A DNA stretch of 64,000 bases from Mycobacterium adipatum (GTDB lineage Bacteria; Actinomycetota; Actinomycetes; Mycobacteriales; Mycobacteriaceae). The stretch is from the NCBI RefSeq assembly GCF_001644575.1, contig NZ_CP015596.1, positions 62,001-126,000 of the forward strand, in the 5' to 3' direction. Shown in pieces: positions 26,540 through 35,213 of this stretch. The notes under the pieces are model-generated. The model was not told the DNA's origin. It ran no database searches and saw only the letters and a list, made by a program, of their open reading frames with translations. Position 1 is the first letter of the stretch, and each line of letters starts with the position of its first letter. A program made the position numbers and the translations under genes.

Positions 26540-28729
26540 GTGCCCATCGCGATCAACTCTGAACACAATGACCTGGCCGACTCGGTCCGGTCGCTGGTAG
26601 CCAAAGTCGCCCCGTCAGACGTCCTGCACGAGGCCCTGGAGACGCCGATCTCCAACCCGCCCCCGTACTGGAAGGCCGCTGCCGAGCAGGGCCTGCACGG
26701 TGTGCACCTGTCCGAGGCCGTCGGCGGCCAGGGCTTCGGGATTCTGGAACTGGCCATCACGCTCGCCGAGTTCGGCTACGGCGCGGTACCCGGACCGTTC
26801 GTGCCGTCCGCGATCGCCAGCGCACTGATCTCGGCTCACGACACCGAGTCCGCGCTGCTCAAGGATCTGGCGACCGGAGCGAGCATTGCCGCCTACGCCA
26901 TCGACTCCGGGCTGACCGCCACCCGCCAGGGCGACACGCTCGTCATCCGCGGTGAGGCACGGGCTGTGCCGGCCGCCGCGCAGGCCTCGTGGCTGGTCCT
27001 GCCGGTGTCGATCGACAGCAGTGAGGAATGGGTGGTCCTCGACGCCGACACCGTCGAGATCGAGGAGGTCAAGAGTCTCGATCCGCTTCGGCCCCTGGCC
27101 CATGTCCGGGTCAGCGCCGTCGAGGTCGGTGCCGACCGGGTGCTGTCGAACCTCACCCGCGACCACGCCCTCGCGCTCATCACCACGCTGCTGTCGGCCG
27201 AGTGCATCGGCGTCGCCCGGTGGTCCACCGACACCGCGACCGAATACGCCAAGATCCGCGAGCAGTTCGGCCGGCCCATCGGCCAGTTCCAGGCCATCAA
27301 ACACAAGTGCGCCGGCATGATCGCCGAGACCGAGCGGGCCACCGCCGCGGTCTGGGACGCCGCCCGCGCGATCGACGAATTCCACGGCGGCAGTGACGAT
27401 TCCAAGTACCAGTTCGCCGCCGCGGTCGCGGGCACGCTGGCACCGGAAGCGGCCCAGCACACCGCCCAGGAGTGCATCCAGGTGCACGGCGGCATCGGCT
27501 TCACCTGGGAGCATGACACCAACATCTACTACCGCCGGGCCCTGGTGTTGGTCGCCAGCTTCGGCCGGGCCGCCGACTATCCCCAGCGGGTCGTCGACAC
27601 CGCGACCGGCGCGGGGTTGCGCAAGCTGGACATCGACCTGGACCCCGACACCGAGAAGATCCGCGAAGAAATCCGCGCCGAGGTGGCGGGCCTGAAAGCC
27701 ATTGCACGCGAAGAGCGCAACGCGGCGATCGCCGAAGGTGGCTGGGTGCAGCCGCATCTGCCCAAGCCGTGGGGTCGCAATGCGGCACCGATCGAGCAGA
27801 TCATCATCGCCCAGGAGTTCTCGACCGGACGGGTCGCCCGCCCGCAGATGGGCATCGCCGCGTGGATCATTCCGTCCATCGTCGCCTACGGCACCGATGA
27901 GCAGCAGCAGCAGTTCCTGCCGCCGACCTTCCGCGGCGAGATGATCTGGTGCCAGCTGTTTTCCGAGCCGGGCGCGGGATCGGATCTGGCCAGCCTGACC
28001 ACCAAGGCCACCAAGGTCGACGGTGGCTGGCGCATCACCGGCCAGAAGATCTGGACCACCGGCGCGCAGTTCTCCCAGTGGGGTGCGCTGCTGGCTCGGA
28101 CCGACCCGACCGCACCGAAACACAATGGCATCACCTACTTCCTGCTGGACATGAAGTCCGAGGGTGTCGAGGTGAAGCCGCTGCGCGAACTCACCGGTGA
28201 CGCCATGTTCAACACGGTGTTCATCGACGACGTGTTCGTGCCGGACTCCATGGTGCTCGGCGAGGTGGACCGCGGCTGGGAGGTCAGCCGTAACACCCTG
28301 ACCAACGAGCGGGTGTCGATCGGCAGCGCCGAACCGCCGTTCCTGGCCAGCCTGGAGCAGTTCGTGGAGTTCGTCCGCGACGGCCAGTTCGACCAGATCG
28401 AACAGAACCATGCGGGCAAGCTGATCGCCGAAGGTTATGCGGCCAAGGTGCTCAACCTGCGCTCGACGCTGCTCACCCTTGCCGGTGGGGATCCGATGCC
28501 GGCCGCGGCCATCTCCAAGCTGTTGTCCATGAAGACCGGTCAGGGTTATGCCGAGTTCGGGGTGTCCTCGTTCGGCACCGACGGCGCCATCGGCGACAAG
28601 GAGCAGGACCCGGGCAAGTGGTCGGAGCGGTTGCTGTTCAGCCGCGCCACCACCATCTACGGCGGCACCACCGAGGTGCAGCTCAACATCATTGCCGAGC
28701 GTCTGCTCGGCCTGCCCCGCGACCCGTAA
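26540..28729 (+). CDS. fadE6: Two-domain acyl-CoA dehydrogenase FadE6
   Basis: 729 aa, double the normal FadE length, made of two acyl-CoA dehydrogenase units. The first unit (about 1-375) has WKAAAEQGLHGVHLSE and ends CIQVHGGIGFTWEHDTN, containing the conserved Gly-rich FAD-binding stretch. The second unit (about 390-729) has MIWCQLFSEPGAGSDLASL and the usual C-terminal ATTIYGGTTEVQLNIIAERL. GTG 26540 was chosen over the 26462 ATG because GGAGG lies 6-10 nt upstream and 26462 falls inside a terminator hairpin. M. tuberculosis FadE6 (Rv0271c, about 731 aa) has the same size and neighbours (from memory). It oxidises an unknown acyl-CoA. Confidence 0.88.
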   Translation: MPIAINSEHNDLADSVRSLVAKVAPSDVLHEALETPISNPPPYWKAAAEQGLHGVHLSEAVGGQGFGILELAITLAEFGYGAVPGPFVPSAIASALISAHDTESALLKDLATGASIAAYAIDSGLTATRQGDTLVIRGEARAVPAAAQASWLVLPVSIDSSEEWVVLDADTVEIEEVKSLDPLRPLAHVRVSAVEVGADRVLSNLTRDHALALITTLLSAECIGVARWSTDTATEYAKIREQFGRPIGQFQAIKHKCAGMIAETERATAAVWDAARAIDEFHGGSDDSKYQFAAAVAGTLAPEAAQHTAQECIQVHGGIGFTWEHDTNIYYRRALVLVASFGRAADYPQRVVDTATGAGLRKLDIDLDPDTEKIREEIRAEVAGLKAIAREERNAAIAEGGWVQPHLPKPWGRNAAPIEQIIIAQEFSTGRVARPQMGIAAWIIPSIVAYGTDEQQQQFLPPTFRGEMIWCQLFSEPGAGSDLASLTTKATKVDGGWRITGQKIWTTGAQFSQWGALLARTDPTAPKHNGITYFLLDMKSEGVEVKPLRELTGDAMFNTVFIDDVFVPDSMVLGEVDRGWEVSRNTLTNERVSIGSAEPPFLASLEQFVEFVRDGQFDQIEQNHAGKLIAEGYAAKVLNLRSTLLTLAGGDPMPAAAISKLLSMKTGQGYAEFGVSSFGTDGAIGDKEQDPGKWSERLLFSRATTIYGGTTEVQLNIIAERLLGLPRDP

Positions 28730-28741
28730 CCCTCGCGCGAC

Positions 28742-28791
28742 CAGACGCAAATGGCCCCCACATCGCTTGATGTGGGGGCCATTTGCGTCTG
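28742..28791. terminator. 23-bp perfect hairpin, bidirectional terminator
   Basis: The 23-nt arms at 28742-28764 and 28769-28791 are perfect inverted repeats with a GCTT loop, and five more pairs extend the stem beyond one C-C mismatch (28736-28740 with 28793-28797). It lies between the convergent fadE6 and SDR genes, so it can end transcripts from both. No U-tract. Confidence 0.75.
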
Positions 28792-28806
28792 CTCGCGGGA
28801 AGTCCG

Positions 28807-29601
28807 TCAGGGCAGGATCGCGTCGACGTAACCCCCGTCGACGCGCAGCGCCCCACCGGTGGTCGCCGAGGCCAGCGGCGACGCGAGGTAGGTCACCATG
28901 TTGGCGATCTCCGCCGGCTCGATGAGCCTCTGCAGCAACGACTGTGGGCGGTGCGCGCGCATGAACTCGCGCTGCGCCTCCTCCCAGGGCAGGGCCTTGT
29001 CCACCAACTGATAGACGAATTCTTCGACGCCCGCGGTATGAGTCGGTCCGGCGATCACCGAGTTCACCGTGACGCCGGTCCCCGCGGCATCCTTGGCGAA
29101 TCCGCGGGTGACGGCGAGCAGCGCGGTCTTGGACACCCCGTAGTGGATCATCTCGGCCGGGGTGACGATCGCCGAATCGCTGGCGATCTGGATGGCTCGG
29201 CCCCAACCGTTGTCGATCATCGACGGCAGATAGGCCCGGATCAGCCGGACCGCAGAGAGCACGTTGACCTCGAAGTAGCGCTGCCACTGTGCGTCGGTGA
29301 CCTCGCGCGCCGGTACCGCCTCGAAGATGCCCAGGTTGTTCACCAACACATCGACGCCGGGGAACTCGGCGACCAAGGCCGTGGCGCCGTCGGCGTCGGC
29401 GACATCACCGGCGAAACCGACGGCATCGCCGCCGCCGGGACCGCCCCTGATACCGGCCACCGCCTCGTCGACCCGGGCCTGGGTGCGGCCGTTGACGATG
29501 ACGCGCGCACCGGCCGAGGCCAGTCCTTGCGCGATGGCCAGGCCGATGCCCTGGGTGGAGCCGGTGACGAGTGCGGTCCTGCCGGAAAGGTCGATGTTCA
29601 C
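28807..29601 (-). CDS. Short-chain dehydrogenase/reductase
   Basis: 264 aa, with the classical SDR cofactor motif TGSTQGIG at residues 14-21, the NNLG motif in VDVLVNNLGIFE, the catalytic Ser near IQIASDSAIV, and YxxxK in HYGVSKTALLAV. The C-terminus ends in GGALRVDGGYVDAI, as in SDR enzymes. NAD(P)-dependent reduction or oxidation of an unknown alcohol/ketone substrate. It is on the minus strand, upstream in transcription of nothing obvious, and is separated from fadD2 by 40 bp. Confidence 0.88.
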   Translation of the reverse strand: MNIDLSGRTALVTGSTQGIGLAIAQGLASAGARVIVNGRTQARVDEAVAGIRGGPGGGDAVGFAGDVADADGATALVAEFPGVDVLVNNLGIFEAVPAREVTDAQWQRYFEVNVLSAVRLIRAYLPSMIDNGWGRAIQIASDSAIVTPAEMIHYGVSKTALLAVTRGFAKDAAGTGVTVNSVIAGPTHTAGVEEFVYQLVDKALPWEEAQREFMRAHRPQSLLQRLIEPAEIANMVTYLASPLASATTGGALRVDGGYVDAILP

Positions 29602-29641
29602 GCCGTAGAACTACCCCGGCGCCGGCACCGCTATTCCCCGG

Positions 29642-31333
29642 CTACTGCTCGACGGAATCACTGCCGATCTCGCGCAGCTCACGCTTGAGGATCTTGCCGG
29701 TCGGGTTGCGCGGCAACTCGTCGAGGAAGATGACCTCCCGCGGCACCTTGTAACGGGCCAGGTTGTCCTTCACGTAGGCCTTGATGACGTCCTCGTCGAT
29801 GCTCGCGCCCTCGGCCTTGACGACGAAGGCACGCAGCCGGTGACCCCACTCCTTGTCCTCGACCCCCAGCGCGGTGGCCTCGACCACCTCGGGGTGCCCG
29901 CTGATGAGGTCCTCGACCTCGGCGGGGAAGACGTTCTCGCCGCCGCACACGATCATCTCGTCATCACGGCCCGACACATAGAGCAGCCCGTGCTCGTCGA
30001 AATAGCCCACGTCGCCGGAGGACAACATGCCGTCGATGATCTGTTTTCCGCCGCCGCCGGTGTACCCCTGGAACGGAAAGGTGTTGCGCACGAAGATGCG
30101 CCCCACCTCGCCCTGTGGCTGCTCGTTGCCGTTGTCGTCGAGGATCTTCACTGTGATGCCCTTGACCGGGGGGCCGACGGTCGCCGGGTTGATGGACAGA
30201 TCCTTGGGCCGGGCAATGGTGGCGAACGCGATCTCGGTCGAGCCGTACAGGTTGTAGATGATCGGCCCGAGGTCGCGCAGCGCCCGGCTGGCGAGTTCGG
30301 CGCCGAGCTGGGATCCGGAGACGAAGACGATCCGCAGGCTCGACAGGTCGGGCTTGGGCGAGGTCTTCTCCAGTTCGTCGAGCATGCGCGACAACATCAC
30401 CGGGACCACCACGATGGCGGTCACCTTGTGCTTCTCGATATCGGCCAGCACGGTGGCCGGCTTGAACCGTCGGCGCAGCACGAGCGTGGTCCCCAGCATC
30501 ATCGCGATGGTCGCGTGCAGGAAGCCCAGCGCGTGGAACATCGGCGCCGGCAGTGAGGTGACCTCCCCGGACCTGAACGGGACGTGGGACAACACCCCGC
30601 CGATGGGTGCGAGCGAGGGAGGCGTGCTGCGGTTGGCGCCCTTGGGGGTGCCGGTGGTCCCGCTGGTCAAAATGATGACCGACGAATGCTTGGTCACCTT
30701 CGGCGCGGGCTGCTTGCTGCTACGCGCAATGAGGTCGGCCAGGGTGTCGTCGGTGGAACCCGACGGTTCCTCGGAATCGGGGTTGGTGGCCAGCGCCCGG
30801 AATTTGCCCAGCGCCGGCTCGGCCTGCGCGACCGCCGCGGTGTACTCGTCGTCGTAGATGATGACCCGCGCGCCCTCGCGTTCGGAGACCTCCTTGATCT
30901 GCGGCCCGGAGAACTCACTGTTGAGCAGGATGATGCGGGCACCCACCCGGGCGGCGCCGTACACCCCGACCAGGAACCAGCGGTGGTTGCGGATCAGCAG
31001 CGCGACACCGTCGCCGCCTTTGACCCCCTTGGCGCGCAGACCGTTGGCCACCGCGTGCGCGGCCCGGTCCAGCTCACCGAAGGTCATCTCCCCGTCGTCG
31101 TCGATGACAGCGACGTGGTCGGGATGGCGCCGGGCGTTCAGCGCCGGGATCATCCCGAACTCCCCCCAACGTCGGATATCGGCGAGCATGGCGGCCATCG
31201 CCTGCGGCGATTCGAGCCGCAGGGCTCCCGCCTCGAACATCTTGCGGGCGTAATGCAACTCCGCGGCGCCGCGGCCGAGGTATTGCTGGGCTTTGGCCAC
31301 TGCCTGAGCGGGCAGGTCTGTGAGACTCGACAT
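29642..31333 (-). CDS. fadD2: Long-chain fatty acyl-CoA synthetase FadD2
   Basis: 563 aa from the ATG at 31333 (MSSLTDLPAQAVAKAQQ); a GTG at 31342 would add 3 residues. The ANL-superfamily AMP-binding P-loop ILTSGTTGTPKGAN is at about residue 210, with YGSTEIAFATI (A4-A5) and GRDDEMIVCGGENVFPAEV (A7-A8) later, and the C-terminal catalytic Lys in NPTGKILKRELREI. It activates fatty acids as acyl-AMP then acyl-CoA. Synteny with fadE6 and polD2 matches Rv0270-Rv0271c-Rv0269c in M. tuberculosis (recalled). Divergent from polD2 with a 55-bp gap. Confidence 0.92.
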   Translation of the reverse strand: MSSLTDLPAQAVAKAQQYLGRGAAELHYARKMFEAGALRLESPQAMAAMLADIRRWGEFGMIPALNARRHPDHVAVIDDDGEMTFGELDRAAHAVANGLRAKGVKGGDGVALLIRNHRWFLVGVYGAARVGARIILLNSEFSGPQIKEVSEREGARVIIYDDEYTAAVAQAEPALGKFRALATNPDSEEPSGSTDDTLADLIARSSKQPAPKVTKHSSVIILTSGTTGTPKGANRSTPPSLAPIGGVLSHVPFRSGEVTSLPAPMFHALGFLHATIAMMLGTTLVLRRRFKPATVLADIEKHKVTAIVVVPVMLSRMLDELEKTSPKPDLSSLRIVFVSGSQLGAELASRALRDLGPIIYNLYGSTEIAFATIARPKDLSINPATVGPPVKGITVKILDDNGNEQPQGEVGRIFVRNTFPFQGYTGGGGKQIIDGMLSSGDVGYFDEHGLLYVSGRDDEMIVCGGENVFPAEVEDLISGHPEVVEATALGVEDKEWGHRLRAFVVKAEGASIDEDVIKAYVKDNLARYKVPREVIFLDELPRNPTGKILKRELREIGSDSVEQ

Positions 31334-31388
31334 GACCGCCACAATATGTGACGCGTGTCGAGTCGCGGCAGATAACTACCATGGCCGT

Positions 31389-32642
31389 ATGGGCGCTTCG
31401 GCCGGCAGTCGCAGGACGCTGGAGGTCGGCGGTCACGAGGTGTCCGTCAGCAACCCCGACAAGGTGGTCTTCCCCGCGGCCGACGGCCGGCCGCCGATCA
31501 CCAAGATCGCCCTCGTCGACTACTACCGCAGCGTTGCCGAGGGTGCGCTGCGCGGCGTGCACAACCGGCCGATGATTCTCAAACGCTTCGTCAAGGGCAT
31601 CGGGGAAGAGGCGATCTTCCAGAAACGGGCACCGGAGAAGCGCCCGGACTTCGTCGGCGTCGCCGAGTTGAGATACGCGTCCGGGACATCGGCCAAGGAA
31701 GCGGTCATCACCGACGCCGCCGGCCTGGTCTGGGCGGTCGGCCTCGGCTGTATCGACTTCAACCCGCACCCGGTGCAGGCAGAAGACCTGGAGCATCCCG
31801 ATGAGCTGCGCGTCGACCTCGACCCGATGCCCGGGGTCGACTGGGGCGAGATTCTGGCGGTCGCGGAGGTCACCCGCGGGGTGCTGGAAGACCACGGCCT
31901 GACCCCCTGGCCCAAGACCTCCGGCTCCCGCGGGTTCCACATCTATGCGCGCATCCGCCCGGACTGGCCGTACAAGCAGGTGCGGCTGGCCGCCGAGTCG
32001 GTGGCCAGAGAGGTGGAGCGGCGGGCGCCGGAGCTGGCCACGTCCCGGTGGTGGAAGGAAGAACGCGGCGCGCGGGTGTTCGTCGACTTCAACCAGAACG
32101 CCAAGGACCGCACGGTGGCCTCGGCCTATTCGGTGCGCGCCAGGCCTGATGCGCGGGTATCCACCCCATTGCACTGGGGCGAGGTGCCCGGTTGCCGGCC
32201 CGAGCTGTTCACCGTCGGCACGGTGGGGGCCCGGTTCGCCGAGATCGGCGATCCGTGGGCGGAGATGGATGCCCACCCGGGCGATCTGACCGAACTGCTG
32301 GCCCTCGCCGATCGGTTGGGGCCTGCGGAGAAGCCGCCGCCGAAGAAGAGCGTCGACGGACGGCGGACCTCGCAGATGCCACTCATCGAAGTTGCCAGGA
32401 CCAAAACCCGCGACGAGGCGATGGCGGCACTGGAGGTGTGGCGCGACCGCCACCGCGAGGCGTCCGAGCGGCTCGAACCGGTGGACATCCTGATCGATGG
32501 AATGCGCGGTCCGAGTTCGATTTGGTACCGCGTCCGGATAAATCTGCAGCACGTGCCCGAAGGGCTCCGGCCGCCCCAGGAGGCGTTGATCGCGGACTAC
32601 TCGCCGTGGCACAACTATTCGGGAAATCAGTCCGCACACTGA
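31389..32642 (+). CDS. polD2: LigD-POL-like primase-polymerase PolD2
   Basis: 417 aa from the ATG at 31389, a stand-alone homologue of the LigD polymerase (archaeo-eukaryotic primase) domain. Key motifs: metal-binding DLDPMPGVDW (Asp pair), SGSRGFHIYARI (the His used for nucleotide binding) and RVFVDFNQNAKDRTVASAYS (third Asp). No ligase or nuclease domain follows. Mycobacterial PolD2 (MSMEG_0597/Rv0269c type, recalled) can add ribo- and deoxyribonucleotides to DNA ends; a role in short patch repair is plausible. The C-terminal 100 residues extend beyond the POL core. Confidence 0.85.
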   Translation: MGASAGSRRTLEVGGHEVSVSNPDKVVFPAADGRPPITKIALVDYYRSVAEGALRGVHNRPMILKRFVKGIGEEAIFQKRAPEKRPDFVGVAELRYASGTSAKEAVITDAAGLVWAVGLGCIDFNPHPVQAEDLEHPDELRVDLDPMPGVDWGEILAVAEVTRGVLEDHGLTPWPKTSGSRGFHIYARIRPDWPYKQVRLAAESVAREVERRAPELATSRWWKEERGARVFVDFNQNAKDRTVASAYSVRARPDARVSTPLHWGEVPGCRPELFTVGTVGARFAEIGDPWAEMDAHPGDLTELLALADRLGPAEKPPPKKSVDGRRTSQMPLIEVARTKTRDEAMAALEVWRDRHREASERLEPVDILIDGMRGPSSIWYRVRINLQHVPEGLRPPQEALIADYSPWHNYSGNQSAH

Positions 32643-32875
32643 TACCGAAAATTGGGCTACCCAGCCCTAATGTGTGCCCACCATTTCGGTTGATGAAACC
32701 GATCACCGAAAACAACTGCCCAACAACGGGTTTCAATTTCTTCAACGAACCCTTATCCGGCTCTCAGACTATCTTCTTAGCAAAGTATTAACCACTACTC
32801 CCAAGTACCTTAAGTTCCGCCGATAACTTCGAAGACATCAGCACGACAGGTCACGAACCAGAAGGGAGGCAGAAC
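32643..32875 (+). other. AT-rich 233-bp intergenic region before the STAS gene
   Basis: No reading frame is convincing here. The stretch is visibly richer in A/T than its surroundings (runs such as CAATTTCTTCAAC and AAAGTATTAACC). It holds ACCGAAA (32644-32650) and TTTCGGT (32684-32690) as an inverted pair, and a small GGGCT-ACCC-AGCCC hairpin at 32654-32667 that may end polD2. The AT-rich 3' part probably contains the STAS promoter, with -10-like TATTAA elements, and GAAGGGAGG gives the ribosome-binding site. Confidence 0.45.
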
Positions 32876-33298
32876 ATGACGATCGCATTTCGCTACGGCA
32901 ACCCGGCGGTCGAGTGCGACGGCGCCGAACTGCGAGCACAATGCCGCCACCTCGCGATGGTGGTGACCGTCTCAGGTGCCATCGATGACGACAACTTCGA
33001 TCGACTCACCCAGAAGGTCCGCCGACTGGTCCTCGCGGAAAAGCCGTTCGCACTCGATCTGAGTGACGTGACGTACCTGTCCGCGCGTGGTGTGTCTCTC
33101 CTCTACGCCCTCGATGATGAGTGCGATATCGCCGGAGTCGAGTGGGCGCTCATCGCGAGCCCCGAGGTTCTCGATGTCCTGCGACTGCTCGACGACGCAT
33201 TCCCCATCACGGTCTCCGTCCCGGAGGCGCTGCACCACTTCGCCGAGGGCACCCTGGCCCGGCGTCGGCTGCTCCCACTCCTGCACAAGACCGCATAA
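32876..33298 (+). CDS. STAS-domain protein (anti-sigma factor antagonist-like)
   Basis: 140 aa. Strand-helix pattern of a STAS domain: VVTVSGAIDDDNFDRLTQKV, then FALDLSDVTYLSARGVSLLY, where the conserved serine of SpoIIAA-type proteins (the phosphorylation site) appears as Ser in LSARG (about residue 69). It may bind an anti-sigma factor, releasing a sigma factor when unphosphorylated; no partner kinase is adjacent. A strong ribosome-binding site GAAGGGAGG precedes the ATG. A 20-codon reading frame and a hairpin follow. Confidence 0.8.
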   Translation: MTIAFRYGNPAVECDGAELRAQCRHLAMVVTVSGAIDDDNFDRLTQKVRRLVLAEKPFALDLSDVTYLSARGVSLLYALDDECDIAGVEWALIASPEVLDVLRLLDDAFPITVSVPEALHHFAEGTLARRRLLPLLHKTA

Positions 33299-33316
33299 CC
33301 GAAAGGCGGAACACAC

Positions 33317-33379
33317 ATGCTGCTCGATGTTCGCTGGCTGACCGCTCTGATGGGACGTCACCGCAAGACTGCCCGCTAA
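33317..33379 (+). CDS. 20-aa small protein downstream of STAS gene
   Basis: ATG 33317 to TAA 33377-33379 encodes MLLDVRWLTALMGRHRKTAR. GAAAGGCGGA ends 6 nt before the ATG, a good ribosome-binding site, and a perfect hairpin terminator follows 17 bp after the stop. The peptide is amphipathic: a hydrophobic N-terminal half then a basic RHRKTAR tail, suggesting membrane or nucleic-acid contact. The placement between an operon gene and its terminator favours a real small protein. Function unknown, and conservation has not been tested. Confidence 0.5.
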   Translation: MLLDVRWLTALMGRHRKTAR

Positions 33380-33395
33380 GAGGCCCACTCTCATC

Positions 33396-33433
33396 CGATG
33401 AGCCCTCCCGCCGACCGGCGGGAGGGCTCATCG
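33396..33433 (+). terminator. 17-bp-arm hairpin terminator
   Basis: CGATGAGCCCTCCCGCC (33396-33412) and GGCGGGAGGGCTCATCG (33417-33433) form a perfect stem with a GACC loop, ending the STAS operon. It also overlaps the end of the convergent cupin transcript, so it may serve both strands. Confidence 0.8.
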
Positions 33434-33436
33434 CTG

Positions 33437-33829
33437 TCACTGCGGACGCCACCGCCGGTCTTTGCGTCGAGCCAACTCCTGGGGGTCGACCAGCTCCAAC
33501 ATCGGCCGACCGGGAACGCAGATCATCGTCACGGTGAACTTGCTCGGGATATCGGCGCGGTTGTTGCCGTCGCTGTAGTGGATGACATCACCGCCCGGCT
33601 CCCAGAACGCCTCCCCGGCTCGGACCACGCGCGGTGACTGACCCTCCAATTCGAAGAGCATCTCGCCCTCGATGACGTACCCGAACGCCGGCCCCGGATG
33701 ACGGTGCGGAGGGGCTCCCGGATCACCGGGCGGGTACTCGATGACGATGGTCATCACGTGCGCGTCCGGCGGGATCACCGGTTGTGTTTCCTGCAGGACG
33801 GTCACCGCCGTCTTCCAAGCCTCAGACAT
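33437..33829 (-). CDS. Cupin-domain protein
   Basis: 130 aa of single cupin fold: the first conserved motif is PPHRHPGPAFGYVIEGEMLF (metal-ligand HxH and Glu), the second is PGGDVIHYSDG with the last His. It probably binds a metal and acts as dioxygenase, isomerase or sensor. It is in line with an SDR and an ECF sigma gene (gaps 17 and 35 bp), so the three form an operon in which the cupin is last. Confidence 0.82.
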   Translation of the reverse strand: MSEAWKTAVTVLQETQPVIPPDAHVMTIVIEYPPGDPGAPPHRHPGPAFGYVIEGEMLFELEGQSPRVVRAGEAFWEPGGDVIHYSDGNNRADIPSKFTVTMICVPGRPMLELVDPQELARRKDRRWRPQ

Positions 33830-33846
33830 CTGGGGTCTCTCCTCTG

Positions 33847-34575
33847 CTAGGCGGCAGCGCCGCCACCATCGGCGTGCAGGGTCAGGCCGGTGACGAAACT
33901 GGAGGCGGCGGAGGCGAGGAACAACACCGCCTGCGCGATCTCGGCGGGCTCCGCGGTACGCCCGAGCGGGAGTGCCCGGCCGAGTTCGTCATTGGTGGCG
34001 CCCCATTCGGCGACCACCCCTTCGGTGTTGGTCGGCCCGGGTGCCACGGTGTTGACTCGCACACCGTGCGGCCCGAATTCCACCGCCCACGTGCGGGTCA
34101 GTGACTCCACCGCGGCCTTGGACGCGCTGTACACCGACGCGCCCGGCACGCCCTTGGACGCCACCATGGAGGTGACGTTGATGATGCTGCCGTGCCCACG
34201 CTGCAGCATCCCCGGAACCAGGCCGGCCACCAGAAAATACGGGCCCCGGACGTTGGTGTCGAAGGTGGATGCGAAGGTGGCGACATCCTGTTCCACGGTC
34301 AGGGCCCCCGGGAAGGTGGCGGCATTGTTGACCAGGATGTCCACCCGGGGCGCCTGTTCGATCAGTGCCGCGACCGATTCGAGGTCGGACATATCGGCGT
34401 GGAGGAAGCGGACATCGGCACCGAGGGCGGCGGCCGCGGACTCCCCTCGCTCGCGGTTGCGCCCCGTGACCAGCACCGTGGCCCCCGCATCGGCCAGCAG
34501 GCGTGCGCAGGCCCTCCCGATGCCCGCGGTGCCACCGGTCACCAGGGCGGTCTGCCCAGTCAATTCCTTTGTCAT
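33847..34575 (-). CDS. Short-chain dehydrogenase/reductase
   Basis: 242 aa from the ATG at 34575 (AAGGAGAG ribosome-binding site). SDR motifs: TGGTAGIG cofactor binding at residues 14-21, NNAA in DILVNNAATFPG, catalytic Ser in INVTSMVAS, and YSASKAAVESL. The middle gene of the ECF sigma - SDR - cupin set, so possibly part of the sigma factor's response. Substrate unknown. Confidence 0.87.
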   Translation of the reverse strand: MTKELTGQTALVTGGTAGIGRACARLLADAGATVLVTGRNRERGESAAAALGADVRFLHADMSDLESVAALIEQAPRVDILVNNAATFPGALTVEQDVATFASTFDTNVRGPYFLVAGLVPGMLQRGHGSIINVTSMVASKGVPGASVYSASKAAVESLTRTWAVEFGPHGVRVNTVAPGPTNTEGVVAEWGATNDELGRALPLGRTAEPAEIAQAVLFLASAASSFVTGLTLHADGGGAAA

Positions 34576-34610
34576 GTCGTGCCTCTCCTTGTTTTCAAGC
34601 CGAAACATCC

Positions 34611-35213
34611 TCAAGCGGAAACCTGTTCGAGCTGGACGCCGCCCACACCGCGTTCCCGGGCGACGCCGGCCAAGGTGTCGCGCAGCTGCGCGCGGGCGCG
34701 GAACACCCGCGACATCACGGTGCCGACGGGGGTGCCCATCACGCGCGCGGTCTCGGCGTAGGTCAGTCCCTGCACGTCGGCGTAGTAGAGGGCGGTCCGG
34801 AAGCCCTCCGGAAGCTGATTCAGCGCGGCCTTGATGTCGGCATCCGGGAGGACCTCCATCGCCGTCGCTTCCGCCGACGGGGCGCTGCGCATCATGGCGG
34901 CGGGCAGGTCCAGATCGGCGACCGACCCGACCGCGTGCTCCGCCGGGCGCCGTTGCCTCATCCGATGGTTGCTGATCCAGCGGTTGTGCATGATGCGGAA
35001 CAACCACGCGTTGAGGTTGGTGCCGGGCTCGAACCGGCGGAAACCCATGAATGCGTGCATCAGGGCGTCCTGCAACAGGTCCTCGGCGTCGGCTTCGTTG
35101 CGGGTCAGCCGGCGCGCACCCCGCATCAATACGGGTCGCAGGGGCGCGGTGTCACGTTCGAAACGCGCAGCCAGTTCGGCATCGGACTCGGTGACGGTGC
35201 TGATGAGTTTCAC
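34611..35213 (-). CDS. ECF sigma factor (SigH/SigR-like)
   Basis: 200 aa. Sigma region 2 spans about 20-90 (ADAEDLLQDALMHAFMGFRR and NLNAWLFRIMHNRWISNHRM); region 4 is about 135-190 with LPEGFRTALYYADVQGLTYA followed by ETARVMGTPVGTVMSRVFRA. The RRP-rich linker resembles SigR/SigH-type ECF proteins of redox stress. No ZAS-type anti-sigma gene is adjacent, unlike sigH-rshA. Downstream SDR and cupin genes suggest this sigma factor sits at the head of its own small operon. Confidence 0.85.
   Translation of the reverse strand: MKLISTVTESDAELAARFERDTAPLRPVLMRGARRLTRNEADAEDLLQDALMHAFMGFRRFEPGTNLNAWLFRIMHNRWISNHRMRQRRPAEHAVGSVADLDLPAAMMRSAPSAEATAMEVLPDADIKAALNQLPEGFRTALYYADVQGLTYAETARVMGTPVGTVMSRVFRARAQLRDTLAGVARERGVGGVQLEQVSA

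Noticed and set aside
26615..29287. 890-codon minus-strand frame across fadE6 and the SDR
   Set aside because: Runs antisense to fadE6 and in another frame over the SDR gene; no domain recognised.
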